DNA of 64,000 nucleotides from Halorubrum salinarum (GCF_013267195.1 NZ_CP053941.1:2542001-2606000), one strand, 5' to 3'. Positions 26,035 to 34,674 are shown, counted from the stretch's first letter. Notes: generated by a model from the sequence alone, not told the origin. Numbers and translations are program-made.

Positions 26035-27534
26035 ATGAACGCCGGTGGGGACTACGGCGGCGACGAACCGCGGGAGAAGTGCGGCGTCGTCGGCGTCTCG
26101 CTCGAGGACCGGGAGGCCGCGCGACCGCTGTACTACGCGCTGTACGCGCTCCAGCACCGCGGGCAGGAGTCGGCGGGGATCGTCACGCACGACGGGTTCC
26201 AACAGCACAGCCACGTCGAGCGCGGCCTCGTCGGCGACGCCTTCGAGGAGGGTGACCTCGCGTCGCTGTCGGGCGGCACCGGTATCGGCCACGTGCGCTA
26301 CCCGACCGCCGGCAGCCTCGACAAGAGCTGCGCGCAGCCGTTCTCGGTCTCGTTCAAGTCCGGCTCGCTCGGGCTCTCGCACAACGGCAACCTCGTCAAC
26401 GCCGACGAGGTGCGCGAGGAACTCGCGGAGGCCGGTCATGCGTTCACCTCCGACGGCGACACCGAGGTGATCGCCCACGACCTCGCGCGGAACCTCCTCG
26501 AAGAGGACCTCGTGCGGGCGGTCAAGCACACGATGAACCGCATCCACGGCTCCTACTCGCTGGCGATCACCCACGACGACACCGTGCTCGGCGTCCGCGA
26601 CCCGCTCGGGAACCGGCCGCTGTGCCTGGGTAAGATCGACGGCGGCTACGTTCTCGCCAGCGAGTCCGCCGCCATCGACACCCTCGACGGCGAGCTGATC
26701 CGCGACGTGCGCCCCGGCGAACTCGTCGTCCTCGACCCCGACGGCACCGGCTACGACACGTACCAGCTGGTCGAACGCGAGTCGACCGCCCACTGCTTCT
26801 TCGAACACGTCTACTTCGCCCGCCCCGACTCCGTCATCGACGAGAGCCTCGTGTACGAGGTGCGCCGGAAGCTCGGCCGGAAGCTCTGGGAGGAGTCCGC
26901 GGTCGAGTCCGACGTGGTGATGCCCGTGCCCGACTCCGGGCGCGCGTTCGCCTCCGGCTACGCGGACGCCGCGGCCGAGACGACCGCCGACGGCGAGCCC
27001 AGGGCGGCCGACGACGGCGGCGTCGAGTTCGCCGAGGGCCTGATGAAGAACCGGTACGTGGGCCGGACGTTCATCATGCCCACGCAGGACGAGCGCGAGC
27101 GCGCGGTCCGCCTGAAGCTGAACCCGATCCGCTCGACGGTGGAGGGGAAGTCGGTCACCATCATCGACGACTCCATCGTCCGCGGGACGACCTCGACCCA
27201 GCTCGTCGAGCTGGTCCGCGAGGCGGGCGCCGAGGAGGTTCACCTCCGGATCGGCGCGCCGCCGATCCTCGCGCCCTGCTACTTCGGCATCGACATGGCG
27301 ACCCGGGAGGAGCTGATCGCGGCCGACGCCTCGACCGAGGAGATCCGCGAGGAGGTCGGCGCCGACTCGCTGTCGTACCTCTCCATCGACGCGGTCGCGG
27401 AGGCGCTCGGCGAGAGCCGCGCCGACCTGTGTCTCGGCTGCGTCACCGGCGAGTACCCCTTCGACGTGGAGGGCGAAGCGACCGACCGCGACGTCGACGC
27501 GCCAGTCTCGGACCCGACGCCGGCCGACGATTAG
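26035..27534 (+). CDS. purF: Amidophosphoribosyltransferase
   Basis: A 499-residue enzyme of purine synthesis that makes 5-phosphoribosylamine from PRPP and glutamine. The Ntn glutaminase nucleophile is C16 (EKCGVVG), preceded by a 15-residue segment that should be removed as a propeptide. Further marks are LQHRGQESAGI, SHNGNLVN, and the PRPP loop TIIDDSIVRGTTS. The C-terminal cysteines in DLCLGCVTG may belong to an Fe-S cluster as in Bacillus PurF. A 20-residue acidic insert precedes the FAEGLMKNRY helix. Palindromes and two AT-rich boxes upstream suggest control. Confidence 0.96.
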   Translation: MNAGGDYGGDEPREKCGVVGVSLEDREAARPLYYALYALQHRGQESAGIVTHDGFQQHSHVERGLVGDAFEEGDLASLSGGTGIGHVRYPTAGSLDKSCAQPFSVSFKSGSLGLSHNGNLVNADEVREELAEAGHAFTSDGDTEVIAHDLARNLLEEDLVRAVKHTMNRIHGSYSLAITHDDTVLGVRDPLGNRPLCLGKIDGGYVLASESAAIDTLDGELIRDVRPGELVVLDPDGTGYDTYQLVERESTAHCFFEHVYFARPDSVIDESLVYEVRRKLGRKLWEESAVESDVVMPVPDSGRAFASGYADAAAETTADGEPRAADDGGVEFAEGLMKNRYVGRTFIMPTQDERERAVRLKLNPIRSTVEGKSVTIIDDSIVRGTTSTQLVELVREAGAEEVHLRIGAPPILAPCYFGIDMATREELIAADASTEEIREEVGADSLSYLSIDAVAEALGESRADLCLGCVTGEYPFDVEGEATDRDVDAPVSDPTPADD

Positions 27535-27660
27535 CGACTCCGGACGGCCGAACTCGACGACCGAATCACGCCTCGAACGCTCGGTCGCGAGCCGCGCCTT
27601 TTCGAACGCGACCCCGCACACGTTCGGCGGCGGTCCGACCGCTCGGGACGTATCGGGGGC

Positions 27661-27667
27661 TTAAATA
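27661..27667 (+). promoter_or_regulatory. TATA-like box of the halocyanin gene
   Basis: ttaaata centred 27 bases before the ATG at 27691, supporting that start. Confidence 0.5.
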
Positions 27668-27690
27668 CGCTCACGGTTAGACGTGCGAGT

Positions 27691-28395
27691 ATGACACCGA
27701 ACGCCGACGTTGCCGAGGGCGACGCCGCGTCGATGAGCCGCCGCGGGTTCTTCCGCGCCGGGGCCGCCGGGGCGGCGGTCGCCGCGGGCGTCGCGGCCGG
27801 AAGCGGCACCGCGGCCGCCCAGTACGACGGCTGGCTCGACGACGTGAGCAACTACGACGGGACCCACGACTACCGCGGGCAGAGCGAGGTCACCGTCTCG
27901 GTCGGCGCGGGCGAGAACGGTCTCCTGTTCGGTCCCGCCGCCATCCTGATCGACCCGGGCACGACGGTCGTCTGGGAGTGGACCGGTCGGGGCGGCGGCC
28001 ACAACGTCGTCGCGGACGACGGCACCTTCGACAGCGGGTCGGCGGTCGCTGAGGAAGGGACCACCTTCGAGTACACCTTCGACGACGCCGGCGACGGCGA
28101 CGTGTTCAACTACTACTGCGGCCCGCACCAGTCCATCGGGATGAAGGGGGCCGTCGCGGTCGGCTCCGTCGACGACGACCTCGTCGACCCGCAGGCCGAG
28201 GGGGGCGACGGGGGCGACGGCGGCTCCGGAAGCGGCGACTCCGAAAGCGGCGGTTCCGGAAGCGGTGGCTCCGGCGGCGGGAGCGGACTCTCCGCGAGCG
28301 ACATCGGGACGCTGGCGCTCGGCTTCGGCTTCGCCGGCGCGCTGCTCGTCCCGCTGTTCTACGCCGCCCACCGGAAGGCCGAGCGGAACACGTAG
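27691..28395 (+). CDS. Halocyanin-type blue copper protein with C-terminal anchor
   Basis: A 234-residue exported plastocyanin-like electron carrier. The Tat signal is MSRRGFFRAGAAGAAV. The type I copper ligands are visible: H104 (GGGHNVV), C143, H146 and M151 (YYCGPHQSIGMKG). A glycine/serine/acid linker (about 170-200) leads to a C-terminal transmembrane helix (LALGFGFAGALLVPLFY) and a basic end, so the copper domain should sit outside the membrane. It is convergent with a DUF420 membrane protein linked in other organisms to cytochrome oxidase, consistent with a respiratory role. Confidence 0.93.
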   Translation: MTPNADVAEGDAASMSRRGFFRAGAAGAAVAAGVAAGSGTAAAQYDGWLDDVSNYDGTHDYRGQSEVTVSVGAGENGLLFGPAAILIDPGTTVVWEWTGRGGGHNVVADDGTFDSGSAVAEEGTTFEYTFDDAGDGDVFNYYCGPHQSIGMKGAVAVGSVDDDLVDPQAEGGDGGDGGSGSGDSESGGSGSGGSGGGSGLSASDIGTLALGFGFAGALLVPLFYAAHRKAERNT

Positions 28396-28424
28396 CCGCC
28401 CCGATATTCCCGTCGCGCTTTCGG

Positions 28425-28985
28425 TCAGTAGACGTGGTACAGCAGCAGGTACACGCCGATTCCCATCGTGAACGAGATCAGCCAGAGGACGGCGCCGACG
28501 AACCCGACCTGCGAGTGTCTCGTCTGGTAGAGGTCCGCGTACGGACGGGTCGCGGCCAGGAAGAGCGCGTGGAAGACGAACGGGACGCAGACGATGGCCA
28601 ACAGGATGTGGACCGCGAGGAACGGGAGGTAGACGTACGAGTAGACGAGCTCCGGCCCGGGGAACTCGGTGGTGCTGACGTGGATCAGCCGGTAGAGGTA
28701 CGCGCCGAGGAACGCGGCGAACAGCGCGAAGGAGGTCACCATGAAGTTCCGGTGCCGCTCGACGTTCCCCCGGGAAATCGCCCGCCAGCCGAGCAGGATC
28801 GTCGCGATGGCGGTGAGGGAGACGGCGGCGTTGAAGTGCGGGATCGCGGCGAGGGCGGCGTCGCTCGCGCGCGGCAGCAGCGAACTCGGGATCACGCCGC
28901 CCACCGCGCCGAACACGAGCGCGAGCGCGACGACGGAGGCGACGGCGGTCAGGACGGAAACGTTCTCGCGGGCCCAATCGGTCAT
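28425..28985 (-). CDS. DUF420 family membrane protein
   Basis: A 186-residue protein with about five membrane helices, recognised as DUF420 by NAAVSLTAIATILLGW, RHRNFMVTSFALFAAFLGAYL and VHILLAIVCVPFVFHAL with conserved histidines. In Gram-positive bacteria a DUF420 protein (CtaM) is needed for activity of a quinol oxidase, so a role in heme-copper oxidase assembly is plausible. The ATG at 28985 is chosen over an in-frame GTG 9 codons earlier. It is 29 bases from the convergent halocyanin gene. Confidence 0.88.
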   Translation of the reverse strand: MTDWARENVSVLTAVASVVALALVFGAVGGVIPSSLLPRASDAALAAIPHFNAAVSLTAIATILLGWRAISRGNVERHRNFMVTSFALFAAFLGAYLYRLIHVSTTEFPGPELVYSYVYLPFLAVHILLAIVCVPFVFHALFLAATRPYADLYQTRHSQVGFVGAVLWLISFTMGIGVYLLLYHVY

Positions 28986-29146
28986 GTCCGTGCGGTGGGA
29001 CGCGACCCCCAAACCCGTGCCGGTTGCGGTCGCCCCGTCGAGTCGGGGGGCCGCCCGACAGTCTGCGAAACTCCGGCACGGCTCCCTCGAATGGAAGGGC
29101 TTTTAATCAGGGGAAAGGTAGGTGGAGACGCGACAGAACACCGCGA

Positions 29147-29231
29147 GCGTGGGTAGCCAAGCCAGGCCAACGGCGCAGCGTTGAGGGCGCTGTCCTGTAG
29201 AGGTCCGCCGGTTCAAATCCGGTCCCACGCA
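29147..29231 (+). tRNA. tRNA-Leu (anticodon GAG)
   Basis: An 85-base class II tRNA. The acceptor arm gcgtggg (29147-29153) pairs with tcccacgc before discriminator A29231. The anticodon stem cagcg/cgctg encloses loop ttgaggg, giving anticodon GAG at 29183-29185. A long variable arm (tcctgtagagg) and a canonical T-loop (gttcaaatc) follow. No CCA is encoded. A TATA-like cttttaat at 29100-29107 lies about 43 bases upstream. Confidence 0.95.
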
Positions 29232-29467
29232 TCGCTCGGGGCACACCCCCAACGATGCCGGTGTTGTCTCTACGACAGCACCCACGCACAATTCCTTTCG
29301 GACGTTACGTGACGAGCAACGGCTATGCTCGTTTGCGACCTGACCTAACGGCTTCTGTTACAGCCTCAAAGCCTCAGTTGCCTCCTTACGGATGGCTGAT
29401 TTGCTTCTACTACAGCATGTCCGAACCCCGGATATTGTGAAAAATAGGCACAAAATATTTTCCCGGT

Positions 29468-30022
29468 ATGTCACATGTTCCGGATATGCCCTCCCGCCGG
29501 AATTTCCTCGCAGGAGTGAGCGTCGTGGGTGCTGTCGGGGTGGCAGGCTGCGTTAGTTCGGTCGACACAACGACAGGACGTGTCTTCGTGAAATCAATCA
29601 ATGTGGAGGCGACCGCTTCCGATGGGAACGCGACCAGAATTGACCTACTCACCGTGCTGTTCGAACGCTTGGAGAATATTCTCCACGGGCAATATGACCC
29701 CGAGTACGTCGGGTCTGCTCTTGATGACCGAACCGTTACCGTCTCCGACAGCCTCCATGAGGAGCTGAAAAATCAGTTCGGGGACGTTCGGTATCTCGTT
29801 AACGTAGCTCCGGTTGGCGGAAATGAGAACCCGGTCAATGTGGCGGTCACACAGGCCGACTTCAACGAACTTACCCTCGGCGGTCGTGCCACGGTCAGTA
29901 CGAGATCCGGGGAGGACGAGTTCCGCTATCTGCGAGTTCACAACACCGAACCACGAAATCAAGCGATATCTGAAAGTAATATTAGATCCTTCGATCTCGA
30001 GTCAGCAATCAATTCCAACTGA
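29468..30022 (+). CDS. Tat lipoprotein of unknown function, low GC
   Basis: A 184-residue exported protein with SRRNFLAGVSVVGAVG and lipobox GVAGC, so it should be anchored to the outer face of the membrane. The mature part is not recognised; it is beta-rich and has no obvious catalytic motif. Codon use is clearly less GC-rich than the neighbours, and the gene sits in an AT-richer stretch right after tRNA-Leu, which suggests acquisition by transfer. Two starts are possible: 29468, or 29486 (MPSRRNFLA), the latter about 30 bases after an AT-rich aaaatattt. Confidence 0.7.
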   Translation: MSHVPDMPSRRNFLAGVSVVGAVGVAGCVSSVDTTTGRVFVKSINVEATASDGNATRIDLLTVLFERLENILHGQYDPEYVGSALDDRTVTVSDSLHEELKNQFGDVRYLVNVAPVGGNENPVNVAVTQADFNELTLGGRATVSTRSGEDEFRYLRVHNTEPRNQAISESNIRSFDLESAINSN

Positions 30023-30169
30023 GTAGTTGCTGCCTGCGTTGACTACTCGTCACCTTTCGCTGACTTCGCACTACGTGCTGACTATGCGCTCCGTAGTCTC
30101 CCGGGCGCTGAGGCCACGTCGTCGTTTGAGGATCTCAACGGAGTCGTCGGTCTCAGATCGATCGCTGGT

Positions 30170-30472
30170 TCCTCCAAAGCCCCAGCCGCGAGGACTCGCG
30201 CGACTCGCTGTGCTCCTCAGTCGGTCGCTCCGCTCGCTCCTTGCGGTGCTGGCGTCGTCGTGCTTCGCCCCCGCGACTGCCCCTTTGAGTCCCGCCCAGC
30301 ACCGCACCTCGCGCCACACCAGCCTCGTCAGTCGCCCTCGCTCCGCTTCGGGCGACTGACTCCCTCGCGCGTGCTGTCGCCGGCGCGAAGCGCCGGCTTC
30401 CAGAGGGACCTTCGGTCCCTCGCGGCTCGGCCGCGAGGCGGCCTCGCAGGCACGCGCCACCGCTCGTTCAGT
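30170..30472 (-). repeat. Dispersed hairpin-rich repeat, copy B (inverted relative to copy A)
   Basis: Read on the minus strand, this stretch matches 49677-49926 from gcggtggcgcgtgcct through gagggagtcagtcgcccgaa, gcgggactcaaaggggcag, cggagcga and ctcgcggctggggctttgg. Long identical blocks are interrupted by small differences and indels. It carries a 34-base hairpin at 30327-30360 (arms gtcagtcgccc and gggcgactgac) that is conserved in copy A, plus extra hairpins at 30379-30438. No open frame is shared. Confidence 0.85.
30379..30438. repeat. Three consecutive perfect hairpins in repeat copy B
   Basis: 30379-30397: gccggcgc-gaa-gcgccggc (8-base arms). 30404-30420: agggacc-ttc-ggtccct (7-base arms). 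30418-30438: cctcgcggc-tcg-gccgcgagg (9-base arms). All arms are perfect with 3-base loops; the second and third share three bases, so they compete. A further palindrome gcgaggc-g-gcctcgc is at 30433-30447. Confidence 0.8.
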
Positions 30473-30555
30473 TATAAACACCGGCAGCGGTCTCGACTCT
30501 CGTCGCTCGCGCGAACTGCCACCCTTTTAGTCGCGCGCCGTCGGAGTGAGGCGTA

Positions 30556-32439
30556 ATGAGTAAGGACGCGACCCCCGAGTACGACTACGAGGAACTGGGG
30601 CTCGTCGCCGGGCTGGAGATCCACCAGCAGCTCGACACGGAGACGAAGCTGTTCTGTGACTCCCCGACCGTCGAGCGCGACCCGGACGAGGCCGACCGGT
30701 CGATCACCCGGCAGCTCCACCCGACGAAGAGCGAACTGGGCGAACTCGACGACGCGGCGATGGAGGAGAGCCGCGTCGACCGCGAGTTCACGTACCTCGC
30801 GTACGACACCACCTGCCTCGTCGAGGAGGACGACGAGCCGCCCCGGCGCGTCGACGGCGAGGCGCTCTCGGTGGCGCTCCAGATCGCCGACCTGCTCGAC
30901 CTCTCCGTCGTCGACCAGGCGCACGTCATGCGGAAGCTCGTCATCGACGGCTCGAACACCTCCGGATTCCAGCGCTCCATTCTCCTGGGCCAGGACGGCG
31001 AGATCGAGACCGAGTCCGGCTCCGTGTCGGTCGTCGACCTCATGCTCGAAGAGGAGTCGGCGAAGCGCGTCGAGGAGACCGACGACGGCGTCGTCTACTC
31101 GCTCGACCGCCTCGGCGTCCCCCTCGTCGAGATCGGGACGGGCCCGGACATCCGCAGCCCCGAGGGCGCCCGGCAGGCCGCCGAGCGCATCGGCATGCTG
31201 CTCCGCTCGACGGGCGCGGTCAAGCGCGGGCTCGGCACGATCCGCCAGGACGTGAACGTCTCCATCGCGGACGGCGCCCGCGTCGAGGTGAAGGGGGTTC
31301 AGGACCTCCAGGGGATCGAGGACATCGTCCGCGGCGAGGTCGGGCGGCAGGCGGAGCTGCTCGAAATCCGCGACGAGCTTCGCGAGCGCGACGCGAGCGT
31401 CGGCGACGTCTCGGACGTGACCGACGTCTTCGCCGACACGGAGTCCGGGGTCATCCGCGGCGCGCTCGACTCGGGCGGGAAGGTGACCGCGGTCCCGCTG
31501 TTCGGCTTCGACGGCCTCGTCGGCCGCGAGATCCAGACGGACCGCCGGCTCGGCACGGAGCTGTCCGACCACGCGAAGCACCACGGCGCCGGCGGCATCT
31601 TCCACACCGACGAGCTGCCCGCGTACGGCGTCACCGAGGCGGAGGTCGACGCGCTCCGCGACGCCGTGGGCGCGGGCGAGGGCGACGCGGTCGCCATCGT
31701 CGCGGCCGACCCGGAGGCCGCCGACCTCGCGATCGAGGCGGCCGCGGACCGCGCCGAGACCGCGATCGAGGGCGTCCCGGAGGAGACCCGCGGCGCGAAC
31801 GACGACGGCACGACCCGGTACCTCCGCCCGCTGCCGGGCGCCGCGCGCATGTACCCCGAGACGGACGTGCCCCCGGTCGAGCCGGACCCCTCCGACGTGG
31901 AGACCCCCGAACTGCTCGACGAGAAGGCCGAGCGGTACGAGGCGGAGTTCGGCCTCGACGCCGGCCTCGCCGAGCAGGTCGCGTTCGGCCAGCGGTTCCC
32001 GCTGTTCGAGGCGGCCGTGGAGCGCGGCGTCGACCCGACCTTCGCGGCGTCGACGCTTGAGTCGACGACGACGGAGATCCGGCGCGACGGCGCGCCCGTG
32101 GAGAACCTCACCGACGACCACTTCCTCGCGCTGTTCGACCTCGTCGAGGACGGCGACCTCGCGAAGGAGGGCGTCCCCGAGGTGCTGACGACGCTCGCCG
32201 AGGACCCCGACCTGACGGCGAGCGAGGCGGTCGAGGAGGCCGGGCTCTCCGGCGTGAGCGAGGCGGAGGTGCGCGAGGCCGTCGTCGAGGTCGTCGAGCG
32301 CAACGCCGACCAGGTCGAGGCCGAGGGGATGGGCGCGTTCTCCGGGCTGATGGGCGAGGCCATGGGCGCGCTCCGCGGGAAGGCGGACGGCGAGGTCGTC
32401 TCCGACGTGCTCCGCGAAGAGATCGGCAAGCGCACGTAG
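30556..32439 (+). CDS. gatE: Glu-tRNA(Gln) amidotransferase subunit E
   Basis: A 627-residue GatE, the archaeal GatB homologue that with GatD converts Glu-tRNA(Gln) to Gln-tRNA(Gln). Seen: GLEIHQQLDTETKLFC, RQLHPTKSELGELD, KLVIDGSNTSGFQRSILL, RLGVPLVEIGTGPDI, GTIRQDVNVSI, the GAD-domain insert absent from bacterial GatB (about 270-420) and the C-terminal tail domain ending GEAMGALRGKADGEVVSDVL. GatD is not in the window. The gene begins about 84 bases after the dispersed repeat. Confidence 0.97.
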   Translation: MSKDATPEYDYEELGLVAGLEIHQQLDTETKLFCDSPTVERDPDEADRSITRQLHPTKSELGELDDAAMEESRVDREFTYLAYDTTCLVEEDDEPPRRVDGEALSVALQIADLLDLSVVDQAHVMRKLVIDGSNTSGFQRSILLGQDGEIETESGSVSVVDLMLEEESAKRVEETDDGVVYSLDRLGVPLVEIGTGPDIRSPEGARQAAERIGMLLRSTGAVKRGLGTIRQDVNVSIADGARVEVKGVQDLQGIEDIVRGEVGRQAELLEIRDELRERDASVGDVSDVTDVFADTESGVIRGALDSGGKVTAVPLFGFDGLVGREIQTDRRLGTELSDHAKHHGAGGIFHTDELPAYGVTEAEVDALRDAVGAGEGDAVAIVAADPEAADLAIEAAADRAETAIEGVPEETRGANDDGTTRYLRPLPGAARMYPETDVPPVEPDPSDVETPELLDEKAERYEAEFGLDAGLAEQVAFGQRFPLFEAAVERGVDPTFAASTLESTTTEIRRDGAPVENLTDDHFLALFDLVEDGDLAKEGVPEVLTTLAEDPDLTASEAVEEAGLSGVSEAEVREAVVEVVERNADQVEAEGMGAFSGLMGEAMGALRGKADGEVVSDVLREEIGKRT

Positions 32440-32507
32440 CGCGCTCGCCGCCGGTTAGGCCCGTTCTTTACGTGGCGGGAGTGCCTGTTTCCGTCCGAGA
32501 ACTACAG

Positions 32508-33032
32508 ATGGCTGACTCGTCTGCGGCCGACCCGTCCGACGACTCGCCCGAGCCGGGGAGCACGCCCGACCCGGCCGCCGCGAAGACACGCGGCGACCGC
32601 GTCTCGGACGTGACGAACTGGTTCATTCACGGCGTCGAACTGGCCGCGGCGGCGCTTTTCGCCCTGCTGTTCGGTATCGGCGTGATCGACCTCGCGATCC
32701 AGATCGCCGAGTCGGTCCCCACCGGCGCGATCACCGACCCGAACACGGTCATCGGCTTCATCGAGACCGGACTGCTGCTCCTCATCATCGTCGAGGTGTA
32801 CGAGACGGTCGTCGCCTACATCGAGCAGAGCGACACGCGCCGGATCGTCAGGCTGGTGATCTACACCGGCGTCATCGCGATGGTCCGGAAGGTGATCATC
32901 TTCCGCACCACGGAGTACTCGACGACGCAGGACGCGCTGTTCGCGGCGGTGTCGTACACGATCATCATCGGCGGCCTCGTGGCGCTGCTATTCGTCGAGC
33001 GCTCGGTCGGCAACTCGATTCTGTCCGAGTGA
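32508..33032 (+). CDS. PsiE-family membrane protein
   Basis: A 174-residue protein with an acidic N-terminus and four membrane helices: AAAALFALLFGIGVIDLAIQ, IETGLLLLIIVEVYETVVAY, RLVIYTGVIAMVRKVIIF and VSYTIIIGGLVALLFVERS. The pattern ETVVAYIE and RKVII matches the phosphate-starvation-inducible PsiE family, of unknown function. The ATG at 32508 is preferred to an upstream in-frame GTG at 32472. It lies about 70 bases downstream of gatE. Confidence 0.82.
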   Translation: MADSSAADPSDDSPEPGSTPDPAAAKTRGDRVSDVTNWFIHGVELAAAALFALLFGIGVIDLAIQIAESVPTGAITDPNTVIGFIETGLLLLIIVEVYETVVAYIEQSDTRRIVRLVIYTGVIAMVRKVIIFRTTEYSTTQDALFAAVSYTIIIGGLVALLFVERSVGNSILSE

Positions 33033-33072
33033 GCGCTGGTAGGGGGACCGCTGTCGCCGTCCGAGTGGGCCG

Positions 33073-33555
33073 TCAGTCCGTCAGCTCCTCGATCAGCGTG
33101 TCGAGGTCGTACGTCGCCGGCGCGCGCGACTCGTCGCGGAGCGTCGCGATGGTGAACGTCGAGTTCGTCCGCTCGACCTGCGGGATCGCCTCGAAGTCGC
33201 TGATCAGCCGCTCGACCGTGTCCGACGAGGAGAGCCGAGCGAGGACGACGAAGTCCGTCTCGCCCATCGTGAAGAACGCCTCCGTGACGCCCTCGACCGC
33301 CAGCAGCTCCTCGGCGAACTCCTCGTAGGGGCCCTCGTAGCTCGCGAGCACCTCGACGATGACGGTGACGCCGAGCCCGAGCGCCTCGTGGTCGAGGTCG
33401 TACAGGTCGTTCTCGATGACTCCGTCCTCGCGCAGGTTGTTCAGCCGGTAGTGGATCGTCGACACCGGGATCCCGGTCTCCTCGTGGAGCCGCTCGGGGC
33501 TCCCGGTGCCGAGATCGGAGATGGCCTTCAGCAGCCGCACGTCGCGCTCGTCCAT
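33073..33555 (-). CDS. Lrp/AsnC family transcriptional regulator
   Basis: A 160-residue regulator. The N-terminal HTH reads MDERDVRLLKAISDLGTGSP and ETGIPVSTIHYRLNNL; the C-terminal half is the RAM ligand domain (VTVIVEVLASYEG, VEGVTEAFFTMGETDFVVLA). Such proteins act as octamers sensing amino acids. The ATG at 33555 has a TATA-like box catataca (33581-33588) 29 bases upstream, with an inverted repeat between box and start, consistent with autorepression. It is divergent from a DMT exporter, a likely target. Confidence 0.93.
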   Translation of the reverse strand: MDERDVRLLKAISDLGTGSPERLHEETGIPVSTIHYRLNNLREDGVIENDLYDLDHEALGLGVTVIVEVLASYEGPYEEFAEELLAVEGVTEAFFTMGETDFVVLARLSSSDTVERLISDFEAIPQVERTNSTFTIATLRDESRAPATYDLDTLIEELTD

Positions 33556-33562
33556 ACACCCG

Positions 33563-33588
33563 GATCGACCCCCGATCGGTTGTATATG
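33563..33588 (-). promoter_or_regulatory. Lrp promoter with operator-like inverted repeat
   Basis: Inverted repeat gatcg (33563-33567) acccc cgatc (33573-33577), with an overlapping palindrome ccgatcgg (33572-33579), lies between the minus-strand TATA-like box (33581-33588) and the regulator's ATG. Binding here would block initiation. Confidence 0.5.
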
Positions 33589-33700
33589 TCGCCCGACAGG
33601 GTTGGAGTCTGCTCTAAGATACGGTGGCGGCTCGGGCGAGGAATCGAATCTGATTCGTATGTCTGATTCTTCATCCTAGATATCGGCTGTTTCGAGAGTA

Positions 33701-33713
33701 TAGTTTAACTATG
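33701..33713. promoter_or_regulatory. Palindrome before the DMT exporter
   Basis: atagtttaactat is a perfect 13-base palindrome with one central base. It contains a TATA-like tttaac centred about 32 bases before the GTG at 33739, so it could be both promoter and operator. Confidence 0.45.
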
Positions 33714-33738
33714 ACCGCGTATTTCGAACGGATAGTCA

Positions 33739-34674
33739 GTGAATCTCAGAAACTTCCTCTCTACTCCGGAAGCGATCGTGGCCGCGTTCCTCCTCCTCGC
33801 GACGCTGTGGGGCACCTCCTTCGTCGCCATCGAGGCCGGCCTCCACTACTTCCCGCCGCTGCTGTTCGCGGGGGTCAGGTACGCCGTCGCGGGCGCGGTC
33901 GTGCTCGGCTACGCCGCGGTCGCCGCGGACCGGTGGACGCCGCGGGGCCGCGACGAGTGGCTCGGCGTCGCCGTCGCGGGCACCTTCGTGATCGCGGCGT
34001 ATCACGGGCTCCTCTACCTCGGCGAGATCCGGATCTCCGGCGCGGTCGCCGCGGTCGTCGTGAGCCTCTCTCCGGTCCTGACGGCCGTCTTCGCGGCCGC
34101 ACTCCTCCCGAACGAACGCCTCGGCCCGGTCGAGATAGGCGGGTTCGCGCTCGGCGTCCTCGGGGTGGTCGTGGTCGCCGACCCGGCGGCGGCCGGGCTC
34201 GGCAGCGCGGCGGTCGTCGGCGTCGGCCTCGCGCTCGCGGGCGCGGTGGCCTTCTCGCTCGGCGCCGTCCTGCTGCGACCCCTCCGCACCGACCTGCCGA
34301 TCGCCGCGCTTCAGGGGTGGGCGATGGTCATCGGGGCGGGCCAGCTCCTCGTCGCCGCCGCCGCGATCGGGGAGTCGCCCGCCGCGATCGTCTGGAACCA
34401 GACGTCGATCGCGTCGCTCGCGTACCTGACGGTGCTGTCCGGCGTGGTCGCGTTTCTCCTGTACTTCGCGCTGCTCGACGCGGTCGGCCCGTCGCAGCTC
34501 CACCTCGTCGGCTACGCGGAGCCCGTCGTCGCCGCGGTCGGCAGCTGGCTCCTGCTCGGCCACCTCGTCGACGCCGAAGCCCTTGTCGGGTTCGTCGCGA
34601 TCCTCGCCGGCTTCCTCGTCTTGGAGCGCCGGGAGATCGCCGACTACGTCGGCGGCGACCGCCTGACGGGATAG
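33739..34674 (+). CDS. EamA/DMT-superfamily transporter
   Basis: A 311-residue permease with ten hydrophobic segments arranged as two EamA repeats. The first repeat begins LLLATLWGTSFVAIEAGL and contains the PVLTAVFAAALLPNE(R)LGPVE signature; the second contains AVLLRPLRTDLP and YAEPVVAAVGSWLLLGH. Members export amino acids or other metabolites. The start is a GTG; an ATG at 33711 is out of frame. Divergent orientation with an Lrp/AsnC regulator suggests amino acid export under its control, which is inference. Confidence 0.9.
   Translation: MNLRNFLSTPEAIVAAFLLLATLWGTSFVAIEAGLHYFPPLLFAGVRYAVAGAVVLGYAAVAADRWTPRGRDEWLGVAVAGTFVIAAYHGLLYLGEIRISGAVAAVVVSLSPVLTAVFAAALLPNERLGPVEIGGFALGVLGVVVVADPAAAGLGSAAVVGVGLALAGAVAFSLGAVLLRPLRTDLPIAALQGWAMVIGAGQLLVAAAAIGESPAAIVWNQTSIASLAYLTVLSGVVAFLLYFALLDAVGPSQLHLVGYAEPVVAAVGSWLLLGHLVDAEALVGFVAILAGFLVLERREIADYVGGDRLTG

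Larger units (their letters stand above)
30023..30555. other. Intergenic region before gatE with repeat copy B
   Basis: About 530 bases without a gene. Most of it is taken up by copy B of a dispersed hairpin-rich repeat (30170-30472). A gttataaac AT-rich box (about 30470-30479) and atcttttag-like sequence nearer gatE may be promoter parts. Open frames here are basic and arginine-rich and are not credible proteins. Confidence 0.6.

Noticed and set aside
29223-29290. Direct repeat cccacgca of the tRNA-Leu 3' end at about 29281
   Set aside because: Only eight bases match; too short for an attachment-site duplication and no integrase is near.
30023-30555. Small basic open frames in the gatE upstream region
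   Set aside because: They are by-products of the GC-rich repeat; basic composition contradicts the acidic proteome.
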